NCBI GenBank assembly: GCA_023461275.1
Contig: JAEYMI010000043.1
Location: 62,001 to 126,000, forward strand
From: Actinomycetes bacterium
GTDB lineage: Bacteria > Actinomycetota > Actinomycetes > Mycobacteriales > Mycobacteriaceae
Length of the DNA stretch: 64,000 bases
Reading direction: 5' to 3'
Position numbers and translations under genes: made by a program. Shown here one piece after another: positions 17,208-26,366 of the stretch; position 1 is the stretch's first letter; each line of letters opens with the position of its first letter. Below the pieces are notes generated by a model. That model was not told the origin of the DNA and did no database searches. It was given only the letters and a program-made list of their open reading frames with translations.

Positions 17208-18272
17208 ATGGGCATACAAGCAATGCTGAAATCATCGTCTCTGGATGACATTGATGCGCAAATCGCTCGCTGCCTTCAGGTCTCTCCGCGGGCGTCGTTC
17301 CGGGAGATCGGTGACGTCCTCGGCGTCGCCGAACAGACCATCGCACGTCGATACCGACGCTTGCGACGCGACGGGTTGCTGCGTGTGACCATGGCGACCG
17401 ACCTACAACGTACCGGCGGCTCGACGTGGATGGTGCGGGTTCGGTGCCGACCCGAGGGCGCCGACACCATCGCGAACGCGGTCGCCGCCCGCGACGACGT
17501 CTCCTGGGTTTCGATCTTCGGCGCCGGCTGGGAGGTGGCATTCAACCTTCGGGTGTCCTCCGACGCCGCCGCGCACGAACTGCTCACTCGGACGCTTCCG
17601 AAGACCGCCCCGGTGCTCGATGTCTTACCCGCCGAAATACTGCACACCTACATCGGCGGCGCCAGCGAACATCACGACACCTGGACCGACGTGCTCTCCC
17701 CCGAGCAGACCGAAGCCCTTGCCGCCACATCGATCCGACGCCTGCACGGGCAGGCAGCGGTGTCGACGCCGGAACCCGAGGACCGAATCCTGTTGGACGA
17801 GTTGGGCCGTGACGGACGAGTGCCGTACTCGACGCTGGCACGTGTGGTAGGCAGCACGGCGGGCAAGGTGACCCGACGCGTCGAACACTTCGTCGCTTCA
17901 GGCATCGGATACTTCCATGTCGACTTGGCCACCGCGGCAATCGGTTTGCGGAGCACCGCACTCTGGCTCACGGTGTCACCGCGACATCTGGCAGCCGTCG
18001 GTGAGGCACTGGGCACCAACCCGCAGATTCCGTTCGCCGCAGCGGTGACCGGCCGCGCCAACCTGACCGCGAACATCATCGCCGCCGACACCGAGGATCT
18101 CTATTCCTTTGTGACCAAGGTACTTTCCGATATCGATGGCATCAACGGGTATGAGCTGGTCCCACTTCTGCGGCGGGTAAAACATGCCGGCGCCCTGGTG
18201 GACGGGGATTTCCTTGCGCCGCCTCAGATCTCACCGAATCGGCGCAGCGCCTCGGTGCGTTCGGCCTTGTGA
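17208..18272 (+). CDS. Double-module Lrp/AsnC family regulator
   Basis: Protein of 354 residues made of two Lrp/AsnC modules: HTH near residues 12-60 (LDDIDAQIARCLQVSPRASFREIGDVLGV), ligand-like domain to about 150, then a second HTH near 195-245 (EDRILLDELGRDGRVPYSTLARVVG) and second ligand-like domain. Single-module Lrp proteins are about 150 residues, so this is a fused form. I chose ATG 17208; the frame stays open to 16944 but that part runs antisense through the MFS gene. No clear ribosome site. Its 3' end overlaps the convergent photolyase gene by 49 bp. Likely regulator of the divergent MFS exporter. Confidence 0.82.
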   Translation: MGIQAMLKSSSLDDIDAQIARCLQVSPRASFREIGDVLGVAEQTIARRYRRLRRDGLLRVTMATDLQRTGGSTWMVRVRCRPEGADTIANAVAARDDVSWVSIFGAGWEVAFNLRVSSDAAAHELLTRTLPKTAPVLDVLPAEILHTYIGGASEHHDTWTDVLSPEQTEALAATSIRRLHGQAAVSTPEPEDRILLDELGRDGRVPYSTLARVVGSTAGKVTRRVEHFVASGIGYFHVDLATAAIGLRSTALWLTVSPRHLAAVGEALGTNPQIPFAAAVTGRANLTANIIAADTEDLYSFVTKVLSDIDGINGYELVPLLRRVKHAGALVDGDFLAPPQISPNRRSASVRSAL

Positions 18273-19531
18273 TCGACGATCGGGTCCGGATAGTTGTCGG
18301 TGCCGAACTCGGAGACCCAGCGTTTGATGTACTCGCCGTCGGGGTCGAACTTCTTGCCCTGGGTCTCCGGGTTGAACACCCGAAAGTACGGTGCCGCATC
18401 GGTTCCGGTGCCGGCCGCCCATTGCCAGCCGTGGTTGTTCGACGCCATGTCACCGTCGACGAGCTGATCGAGGAACCACTGCGCACCCCACCACCACGGC
18501 AGGTGGAGATCCTTGACCAGGAACGACGCGGCGATCATCCGGACCCGATTGTGCATGAAGCCGGTCTCGGCGAGTTGGCGCATGCCGGCGTCGACGATGG
18601 GAAACCCGGTGCGTCCGGCCTTCCACGCCTCGAACTTCTCCTCGGCCTTCTTGCCGGTGTCCAGTGAGATGTCGTCGAAGTCGCGATTCCAGTTGTGCCA
18701 CAAGCTGTCCGGCCAGTGGTAGAGAACGTCGGCGTAGAAGTCGCGGAACGCCAGCTCGCGTCGATATGCCTGTGCCCCTTCGGATTTTCCGAGGTCGGCG
18801 GCCAGCGTGCGCGGGTGGATGTTGCCGTACTTGAGGTATGCCGACATCAGGCTGGTGGCAGCCAGGTCGGGGCGGTCCCGGTCGGTGGCGTAGCCGTCGA
18901 GATCGTCGCCGACGAACTCCCGCCACCGCGCCAGTGCCGCATCCTCACCGGCCGGGAAGGCGAGCTTTCCGGGAGCGGCGGGCACCGTGATGCGCCCGGA
19001 CTTGCTGATGTCGCTGGGGTCGAACAGATTTCGCTTGGTCACCGTGGTGTCGGCGGGCTTACGCCACCCGTGATCGCTCCACTGCCGAAAGTACGGGGTG
19101 AACACCTTGTACGGTGTGCCATCGGATTTGGTGATCCGGCCGGGCGACACCAGATACGGAGAACCTAGCGCCTCAAGGGCGACGTCGTCGCCGAGAGCGT
19201 CGGCGACGGCTTTGTCGCGTCGACGGCCGAACGGCGTGTAGTCCTCACTGACGTGCACCGAGGTGGCGTCGACAGCCCGTGCGAGCCGCGGGATCTCCTT
19301 GTCCGGGCGTCCACGAACCACCAGCAGCCGCCCGTGCAGTTTCTCGTCGAGCTCGCGCAGCGAATCGAAAAGAAAGCTCAATCGCCGCTCGCCCGAGGAC
19401 TTTTCAAGTCTGGGGTCGACGACGAAGCACACCAGGACGCGGGTGGCATCCTCCGTCGCCGCAGCCAGCGGCGGGAGGTCGGCCACCCGCAGGTCGCGGC
19501 GCAGCCAGAGAATCGACGTCGACGACGTCAG
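18224..19531 (-). CDS. phr: Deoxyribodipyrimidine photolyase (class I CPD), probable CTG start
   Basis: Light-dependent repair of pyrimidine dimers using FAD and an antenna chromophore. The FAD-binding region is well conserved: GFMHNRVRMIAASFLVKDLHLPWWWG and NNHGWQWAAGTGTDAAPYFR, then KFDPDGEYI. The first ordinary start codon (GTG 19486) would delete the universal N-terminal strand ILWLRRDLR, which is encoded in frame just upstream. Between the in-frame TAA and that strand there is no ATG, GTG or TTG. A CTG at 19531 overlaps the TGA of the FKBP gene (CTGA), which suggests a coupled CTG start and a 435-residue protein. With GTG 19486 it is 420 residues. C-terminal end overlaps the convergent Lrp-like gene. 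Confidence 0.85.
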   Translation of the reverse strand: MTSSTSILWLRRDLRVADLPPLAAATEDATRVLVCFVVDPRLEKSSGERRLSFLFDSLRELDEKLHGRLLVVRGRPDKEIPRLARAVDATSVHVSEDYTPFGRRRDKAVADALGDDVALEALGSPYLVSPGRITKSDGTPYKVFTPYFRQWSDHGWRKPADTTVTKRNLFDPSDISKSGRITVPAAPGKLAFPAGEDAALARWREFVGDDLDGYATDRDRPDLAATSLMSAYLKYGNIHPRTLAADLGKSEGAQAYRRELAFRDFYADVLYHWPDSLWHNWNRDFDDISLDTGKKAEEKFEAWKAGRTGFPIVDAGMRQLAETGFMHNRVRMIAASFLVKDLHLPWWWGAQWFLDQLVDGDMASNNHGWQWAAGTGTDAAPYFRVFNPETQGKKFDPDGEYIKRWVSEFGTDNYPDPIVDHKAERTEALRRFGEI

Positions 19532-19896
19532 CCCACACCCAGCAGGTCGATGACGAAGACCAGCGTCTTACCCGAAAGGCGGTGTCCGGCACCGGCTGCG
19601 CCGTAGGCGAGCTCCGGCGGAACCGTCAGCTGACGACGTCCGCCGACCTTCATGCCGGGGATGCCCTGCTGCCAACCCGGGATCAGCCGATCGAGCGGGA
19701 AGTTGGCCGATTGTCCACGGTCCCACGAGGAATCGAACTCCTCGCCCGATTCGTAATCGACTCCGACGTAGTGGACGTCGACAACTCCGTGCGGCACGGC
19801 CTCGGCCCCGTCACCGACGATCAGGTCGTCGATGGTCAGTTCGCTGGGAGCGGGGCCGTCGGGGAAATCAACCTCGGGCTTCTCGGTACTCGTCAC
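19528..19896 (-). CDS. FKBP-type peptidyl-prolyl isomerase
   Basis: Protein of 122 residues with a single FKBP domain: VDVHYVGVDYESGEEFDSSW, PLDRLIPGWQQGIPGMKVGGRR and PPELAYGAAGAG carry the active-site aromatic and hydrophobic positions. I chose the GTG at 19896, which follows AAAGGAGAG at five bases; a longer frame runs to 19953 without such a site. No signal peptide, so cytoplasmic. It lies 61 bp downstream of citrate synthase on the same strand and overlaps the photolyase start. Confidence 0.9.
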   Translation of the reverse strand: MTSTEKPEVDFPDGPAPSELTIDDLIVGDGAEAVPHGVVDVHYVGVDYESGEEFDSSWDRGQSANFPLDRLIPGWQQGIPGMKVGGRRQLTVPPELAYGAAGAGHRLSGKTLVFVIDLLGVG

Positions 19897-19957
19897 TGGA
19901 CTCTCCTTTGAGTCGTCGGGGATACGCAGCGTGGGGGAAACGCTGCGCGACAAGCGA

Positions 19958-21280
<1,323 letters not shown>

Positions 21281-21345
21281 ACGAACCCCTTTACTCGGAC
21301 GAGAGTATTGACCTGTGCCCGCGATAGGGCACTTGTGACTACAAC

Positions 21346-22287
21346 CTAGTCGTTTCTCAGCTCGCTCGCCCACGGAGGGTCTGCGCCGGGACGCGAGACG
21401 GTGATCGCAGCCACCTGAGCTGCGTACTCGGCGACCCCGCGCCAATCGTCGACGGTCAGTTGCGCCACCGCCGCCCTCGACAGCGCCCCGATCCGGTCGA
21501 GCCGGTGGATGACACCACCCAAAACGCTGTCGCCTGCACCGATGGTGTCGACGACGGTGATTTCCGGTGCCGGAGCGGACACCGTGCCGGCCGCTGTGCG
21601 CACACTGATGCCCTCGGCACCCGACGTGGTGATCACCGCAGACACCCCCGAGGCCAGCCAGTCCGCCGCAGACGTGGCATCGGGCCCGGAATCGAGCCAA
21701 TCGGCGTCCTCATCGGAGAGTTTCACCACGTCGACGTCGGTGGTCCAGGAGGCGAAACGTCGACGATAGGCATCCGCGTCGTCGATCACCGCGGCCCGGA
21801 TGTTCGGGTCCACGATGACCAACCGGCCCTCCCGGTGGCTGCGGCGCAATACCGCCTCGTACACCGTGGCGCCGGGCTCGAGAACCATTGACAGGGTGCC
21901 GAACGTCACCGCCGCGACGGTCGGTGCGAATGTCCCGGGGTCCTCGACGGCGCGGTCCGCGGTGCCTTCGACATAGAAGGAGTACTGCGCGGCGCCGTCG
22001 GGCGCGATGGTGGCCAACGCGAGCGAGGTCGGCTCGGTACGACGCTGCACCAGACCGATCCCCGCTCCACTGGCCTGCAGCGCGGCAATGATGGCCTCTC
22101 CGTAGGTGTCTCGTGATACCGCCGAGCAGAAGGACACCGCACTTCCGAGGCGCCCGAGGGTGATCGCGACGTTGAACGGACCACCGCCGAGCGCCGGCTG
22201 CAACGGGGCCAGACGCCCGGGTTCGACGGCCGCCTGCGCGGCGACGACGTCGACGAGAGCTTCACCGCACACGACGATTTCGCGCAT
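21346..22287 (-). CDS. PfkB-family carbohydrate kinase (fructokinase-like)
   Basis: Protein of 313 residues. N-terminal signature GGGPFNVAITLGRLG and C-terminal active-site motif DTIGAGDSVLGG (catalytic Asp, anion hole) define the ribokinase/PfkB family; the start VVCGEALVDVV is typical of fructokinases. Phosphorylates a sugar with ATP in the cytoplasm; fructose is the likeliest substrate but not certain. It stands upstream of citrate synthase with a 65-bp gap and is divergent from pxpB. Confidence 0.87.
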   Translation of the reverse strand: MREIVVCGEALVDVVAAQAAVEPGRLAPLQPALGGGPFNVAITLGRLGSAVSFCSAVSRDTYGEAIIAALQASGAGIGLVQRRTEPTSLALATIAPDGAAQYSFYVEGTADRAVEDPGTFAPTVAAVTFGTLSMVLEPGATVYEAVLRRSHREGRLVIVDPNIRAAVIDDADAYRRRFASWTTDVDVVKLSDEDADWLDSGPDATSAADWLASGVSAVITTSGAEGISVRTAAGTVSAPAPEITVVDTIGAGDSVLGGVIHRLDRIGALSRAAVAQLTVDDWRGVAEYAAQVAAITVSRPGADPPWASELRND

Positions 22288-22384
22288 CGGGTTCCTAACG
22301 GTCGGCGCTGACAGCTGTTGATTGCCGACCAGTCTGCCATCGACAGTCGCCTCGAAGGACCCAGTCGGTCGCTACCGTGAGGTC

Positions 22385-23047
22385 ATGCGCGTACTGCCTG
22401 CCGGAGCCGACGCGGTTCTGTTGGACTTCTCCGACGCCGACGATCCCGCCGCCGCGACGATCGTCGCCGCAGAGGCGCTTCGTGTCGCCGCCAGCACCGA
22501 ACTCGCCGCGGTCACCGACGTCGTCCCCACCGCCCACACCGTGCTCGTGCAGGCCGGACCGGGGCGTGGCATCGACACGCTCGGTCTGCATCGGGTGTTG
22601 CGCGGGCCCGGCGCCCATCCGGTGGCCGACGGCGTCGACGTCGAGGTCCGCATCCCGGTCAGCTACGACGGCGACGACCTGTCCGAGGTCGCGGGCAAGC
22701 TGGACATGACCGTCGACGAGGTCATCGCCGCGCACCTGCGGATCCGCTGGCGGGTTCAGTTCATAGGCTTCGCTCCCGGGTTCGGATACCTTGTTCCGCA
22801 AGGTGATTCGCCGGAGCCGCTGATGTCGGTCGGCCGGCGTGCGGAGTCGCGGACGCGGGTGCCTGCCGGGTCGGTGGCGATCGCGGCCGGCTACAGCGCG
22901 GTCTATCCCCGGGTGAGCCCCGGTGGGTGGCATCTGTTGGGGCACACCGATATCGACATGTGGGACGAGACGGCGCAACCTCCGGCACTGCTGACTCCGG
23001 GCAAGCTGGTGCGGTTTGTCGACGTGGATGGTGCTCGCGGCCGATGA
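22385..23047 (+). CDS. pxpB: 5-oxoprolinase subunit B (KipI-like)
   Basis: Protein of 220 residues. The conserved core FIGFAPGFGYL, RRAESRTRVPAGSVAIAAGYSAVYP and SPGGWHLLG identifies the KipI/PxpB family, one part of the ATP-dependent 5-oxoprolinase that recycles pyroglutamate to glutamate. ATG 22385 follows GTGAGG. Its stop overlaps the pxpC start (ATGA), so the two subunits are coupled. The third subunit PxpA is not beside them. Confidence 0.9.
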   Translation: MRVLPAGADAVLLDFSDADDPAAATIVAAEALRVAASTELAAVTDVVPTAHTVLVQAGPGRGIDTLGLHRVLRGPGAHPVADGVDVEVRIPVSYDGDDLSEVAGKLDMTVDEVIAAHLRIRWRVQFIGFAPGFGYLVPQGDSPEPLMSVGRRAESRTRVPAGSVAIAAGYSAVYPRVSPGGWHLLGHTDIDMWDETAQPPALLTPGKLVRFVDVDGARGR

Positions 23048-23916
23048 CCGTTGTGACTGTCGTCGAACCCGGTCCGTTGGCCACGGTGCAGGATCTGGGG
23101 CGGCCGGGCTACGCGCACCTCGGCGTTCCGGGGTCGGGCGCGGCAGATCGTGGTGCGCTGATGTTGGCCAATCGTCTTGTGGGAAACCGGGAGTCGGCTG
23201 CGGGGATCGAGTCGACGCTGGGCGGGTTGAGGCTATCGGTCGATCGCGACATCCTGGTCGCGGTGACCGGCGCGCACGCGGTGGTCCGCGTCGACGGGCG
23301 GCCGGTCGGTGGGCATGCCGCCACGCTGGTTCCGGCCGGCGGCGAGCTGTTCGTCGAGCCGCCTGCGTGGGGTGCGCGTTGCTATGTGGCCGTGCGCGGC
23401 GGCATAGATGTGCCGCCGGTACTCGGATCACGTTCCACTGACACACTTTCCGGGCTGGGGCCGCGGCTACTGATGGCGGGAACGCTGCTTCAGGTCGGGA
23501 GTGAGACGGGCGACTGGCCCCCGGTTTCGGCGGCACCGGTCAGTACCGATTATCCGCGGGTGACCGAATTGTTCGTCGGCGACGGTCCGCGACGCGATCA
23601 CGTTGCGCGACCGCAGGATCTGTTCGCCGGGGTGTGGGAGGTCAGTCCGGATTCCAACCGGGTGGGGGTTCGGCTCGATCGCGCTGCGGAGTCGTCGGAT
23701 CCGCTGGTGGTGCACGGGCCCGATGGCGGGGAGTTGGCGTCGGAGGGTATCGCGCACGGGTCGGTGCAGGTACCGCCCAGTGGCCGGCCGGTCATCTTTC
23801 TCGCCGACCATCCGGTCACCGGCGGCTACCCGGTGATCGCGGTGCTGACGGCCGGATCGCTCGGTGCTGCAGCACAACTCGTCGCCGGCTCGACGGTCCG
23901 GTTCCGGTCGCTCTGA
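23044..23916 (+). CDS. pxpC: 5-oxoprolinase subunit C (KipA-like)
   Basis: Protein of 290 residues in the biotin-dependent carboxylase-like KipA/PxpC family. Family landmarks are VVEPGPLATVQDLGRPGYAHLGVPGSGAAD at the start, YVAVRGGIDVPPVLGSRSTDT in the middle and FLADHPVTGGYP near the end. ATG 23044 overlaps the pxpB stop; the open frame upstream lies inside pxpB. Its stop is immediately followed by a 21-bp repeat array. Confidence 0.9.
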   Translation: MTVVTVVEPGPLATVQDLGRPGYAHLGVPGSGAADRGALMLANRLVGNRESAAGIESTLGGLRLSVDRDILVAVTGAHAVVRVDGRPVGGHAATLVPAGGELFVEPPAWGARCYVAVRGGIDVPPVLGSRSTDTLSGLGPRLLMAGTLLQVGSETGDWPPVSAAPVSTDYPRVTELFVGDGPRRDHVARPQDLFAGVWEVSPDSNRVGVRLDRAAESSDPLVVHGPDGGELASEGIAHGSVQVPPSGRPVIFLADHPVTGGYPVIAVLTAGSLGAAAQLVAGSTVRFRSL

Positions 23917-23918
23917 CG

Positions 23919-24139
23919 TCGACAGCGCCATCCCACCCATCGACAGCGCCCTCCGTCCCATCGACGGCGCCCTCGCCAACGTTGATGGCGCCCACCCTCA
24001 CCTCCACGGCGCCCGCCCACCCATCGACCGCGCCCTCGCCCACGTTCACAGCGCCCGCGCACCCATCGACGGCGCCCTCACCCACGTTCACGGCGCCCGC
24101 CCACCCATCGACGGCGCCCTCGCCCACGTTCACGGCGCC
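23919..24139. repeat. 21-bp minisatellite array A
   Basis: About ten and a half units of 21 bases, e.g. TCGACGGCGCCCTCGCCCACG alternating with TTCACGGCGCCCGCCCACCCA. Each unit carries GGCGCC or a variant. On the minus strand the unit reads GGGCGCCGTCGATGGGTGGGC-like, the same core as arrays at 25126-25376 and 27746-27906. It fills the gap between pxpC and the next minus-strand gene, and supplies that gene's last codons and stop. Confidence 0.88.
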
Positions 24140-25032
24140 TCGATGTAGCCGCCCCGCTCGATGATCGCCTGGCGGACCTCCGTGCAGATCATCCACGGCT
24201 CGGTGCGCAATGGCGTGTTCCGTACGCGAATAATGTGCCAATCAAGACGCTTGAGTTCAGCATCACGTTCTTGGTCACTCGCGAGTTGTTCTGGCGACGA
24301 GTGATACGCCTCGCCGTCGTACTCGATTCCGATGCGTAAGTCGCGGTATCCCATATCGAGGCGCGCAACAAGCTGTCCGTACTCGTTGAAGACCTCGATC
24401 TGGGTCTCCGGAATCGGTAGCCCGTTGACGATGATGAGCAGTCGGAGCCAACTCTCTGGGTGAGATTCTGCGCCACCATCAATCAGTGGAATCAGGACTC
24501 GCACCTGACGAATCCCTCGTTGCCGCGCCTTGCCGGCTACGAATCGGGCGAGCTCATCGATGTCGAATCCGGTGGCACGCTGCAACGCATCCATATTTCC
24601 AAGGCCTCGCCACGGCGGCGCGATCCGGCCGATGTCGAAAGCGGTGCGGATCGGCGTCGTCACGCACACATCGTCGATCATCATGATGTCGCTGTCTTTG
24701 AGTTTGGTCCGATGTACCCGAGTATCAGGTGTCGGCTTGTTACACCCGGTGCGATGACGAAAGACTTCAATCACGAAATCGTGTTCATACCAACGTGTTC
24801 CGTGCATGATCGCAGCAGCCTGTCCGCCGATGACCACATTCCCGCCGGCACGGCGCGCCACATCGAGAATCCTGTCGCTCGCGGTGAGTATCTTCGGACC
24901 GCCGAGTAGCGTTGCGTTGCTGTACTTCTGAAATTCGGCGTCGAGAAGATCCGACGAGAATTCCGATGCGAGCAACTGAGTGCGGAGCGCCTCATCGGCC
25001 TCCGTGAATGGACCAAACTGTTGAGTTGACAT
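24130..25032 (-). CDS. AbiEi-like N-terminus with DUF559 (Vsr-like) endonuclease domain
   Basis: Protein of 300 residues. The N-terminal two thirds (GGQAAAIMHGTRWYEHDFVIEVFR..., CVTTPIRTAFDIGR) resemble AbiEi-type antitoxin/regulator proteins common in actinobacteria. The C-terminal part has the DUF559/Vsr-like nuclease pattern: ARLDMGYRDLRIGIEYDGEAYH, then a D-R-D stretch, LKRLDWHIIRVRN. Many actinobacterial homologues are solitary and of unknown function. GC is clearly lower than in flanking genes, suggesting transfer. It is bracketed on both sides by arrays of the same 21-bp repeat, and its stop codon lies inside array A. Confidence 0.75.
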   Translation of the reverse strand: MSTQQFGPFTEADEALRTQLLASEFSSDLLDAEFQKYSNATLLGGPKILTASDRILDVARRAGGNVVIGGQAAAIMHGTRWYEHDFVIEVFRHRTGCNKPTPDTRVHRTKLKDSDIMMIDDVCVTTPIRTAFDIGRIAPPWRGLGNMDALQRATGFDIDELARFVAGKARQRGIRQVRVLIPLIDGGAESHPESWLRLLIIVNGLPIPETQIEVFNEYGQLVARLDMGYRDLRIGIEYDGEAYHSSPEQLASDQERDAELKRLDWHIIRVRNTPLRTEPWMICTEVRQAIIERGGYIEAP

Positions 25033-25125
25033 GGCAACATCAAACGCGAGATTTCGACTGTTTTAGCCCGCCCGACACCGCCTGTGCATAGACGATATGG
25101 GTGTGGATTGCGACGTTGGCATGCC

Positions 25126-25376
25126 GGGCGCTGTCGGCAATAATGCGGACGCCATCAACTTCGGGGAGGGCGCCATCAACATGAGGGTGGGCGCTGTCGG
25201 CAATAATGCGGGCGCCATCAACATGAGGGTGGGCGCCGTCGACGAGCCGGAGGGCGCCATCAACATGAGGGTGGCGCCATCAACGTCGGGGTGGGCGCTG
25301 TCGATGCGGGCGAGGGCGCTGTCGACGAGCCGGAGGGCGCCGTCAACGTTGGGGCGGGCGCTGTCGACGGGAGAGG
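25126..25376. repeat. 21-bp minisatellite array B
   Basis: About twelve units of 21 bases beginning GGGCGC, e.g. GGGCGCCATCAACATGAGGGT (three times) and GGGCGCTGTCGGCAATAATGC (twice); one unit lacks a base. It occupies most of the 345-bp gap between the DUF559-like gene and hemB, ending just before the hemB stop. No convincing gene lies in this gap. Confidence 0.9.
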
Positions 25377-25377
25377 G

Positions 25378-26355
25378 CTAGCGCAACCAACCGGCGACCT
25401 CGGTCGCCCAGTAGGTCAGCACGATCGACGCACCGGCCCGGCGAATCGAGGTGAGCGACTCCAGGATCGCCGCGTCGCGGTCGATCCATCCACGCTCAGC
25501 CGCGGCGGTGATCATCGAGTACTCGCCGCTGATCTGATAGGCCGCGACCGGTACGTCAGCGACCTCCGCGACGTCGCGCACGATGTCGAGGTAGCTCATC
25601 GCGGGCTTGACCATCACGATGTCAGCCCCCTCATCGAGGTCGAGCCGCAACTCGCGCAGTGCCTCCACCCGATTCGCCGAATCCTGTTGGTAGGTACGAC
25701 GATCGCCCTGCAACGACGACCCGACGGCCTCACGGAACGGCCCGTAGAACGCTGACGCATACTTCGCGGTGTACGCGAGAATGCCGGTGTCGGTGAGTCC
25801 TTCGGCGTCCAGCGCCTCACGGATCGCTGCGACCTGGCCGTCCATCATGCCGCTCGGACCGAGCAGCTGCGCACCGGAACGCGCCTGCGCCAACGACATC
25901 GACACATACCGTGCCAGCGTCGCATCGTTGTCGACGCCGCCATCGGCCCCGAGCACGCCGCAATGCCCGTGATCGGTGAACTCGTCGAGGCAGGTGTCGG
26001 CCATCAGCACCGTCGCATCGCCGAGGTCGTCGGCGAGCACCCGCAGCGCGCGGTTGAGGATGCCGTCGGGATCGTCGGCGCCAGAACCGGTGGCGTCCTT
26101 GTCCGACGGCCTCGGCACGCCGAAGAGCATCAGCCCACCGACGCCCGCGCGCACCGCCTCGTCAGCGGCTTTGCGCAACGAATCCAGCGTGTGCTGCACG
26201 ACGCCCGGCATCGACGAGATCTCATTCGGCGCGTCGATTCCGTCGGCGACGAACATCGGCAACACCAATTGCCTTGGTGCAAGCGATGTCTCGGCCACCA
26301 AGCGACGCATCGCCGGGGTGGTGCGCAGACGTCGGGGACGAATCACCGGAGCCAT
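25378..26355 (-). CDS. hemB: Delta-aminolevulinic acid dehydratase (porphobilinogen synthase)
   Basis: Condenses two 5-aminolevulinate molecules to porphobilinogen. Protein of 325 residues with both Schiff-base lysine regions (YTAKYASAFYGPF and IVMVKPAMSYLDIV) and a DTCLDEFTDHGHCG metal-site segment. Last gene of the rex-hemA-hemC-hemD-hemB run, 11 bp after hemD. Its stop codon directly abuts minisatellite array B. Confidence 0.96.
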   Translation of the reverse strand: MAPVIRPRRLRTTPAMRRLVAETSLAPRQLVLPMFVADGIDAPNEISSMPGVVQHTLDSLRKAADEAVRAGVGGLMLFGVPRPSDKDATGSGADDPDGILNRALRVLADDLGDATVLMADTCLDEFTDHGHCGVLGADGGVDNDATLARYVSMSLAQARSGAQLLGPSGMMDGQVAAIREALDAEGLTDTGILAYTAKYASAFYGPFREAVGSSLQGDRRTYQQDSANRVEALRELRLDLDEGADIVMVKPAMSYLDIVRDVAEVADVPVAAYQISGEYSMITAAAERGWIDRDAAILESLTSIRRAGASIVLTYWATEVAGWLR

Positions 26356-26366
26356 GGGCCGGCCTC

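Noticed and set aside
23919..25376. CRISPR array or repetitive coding gene (e.g. frame 25097-25381)
   Set aside because: The 21-bp units have no unique spacers, and the frame translates to a repeat product without ribosome site or conserved sequence; one unit has a one-base deletion.
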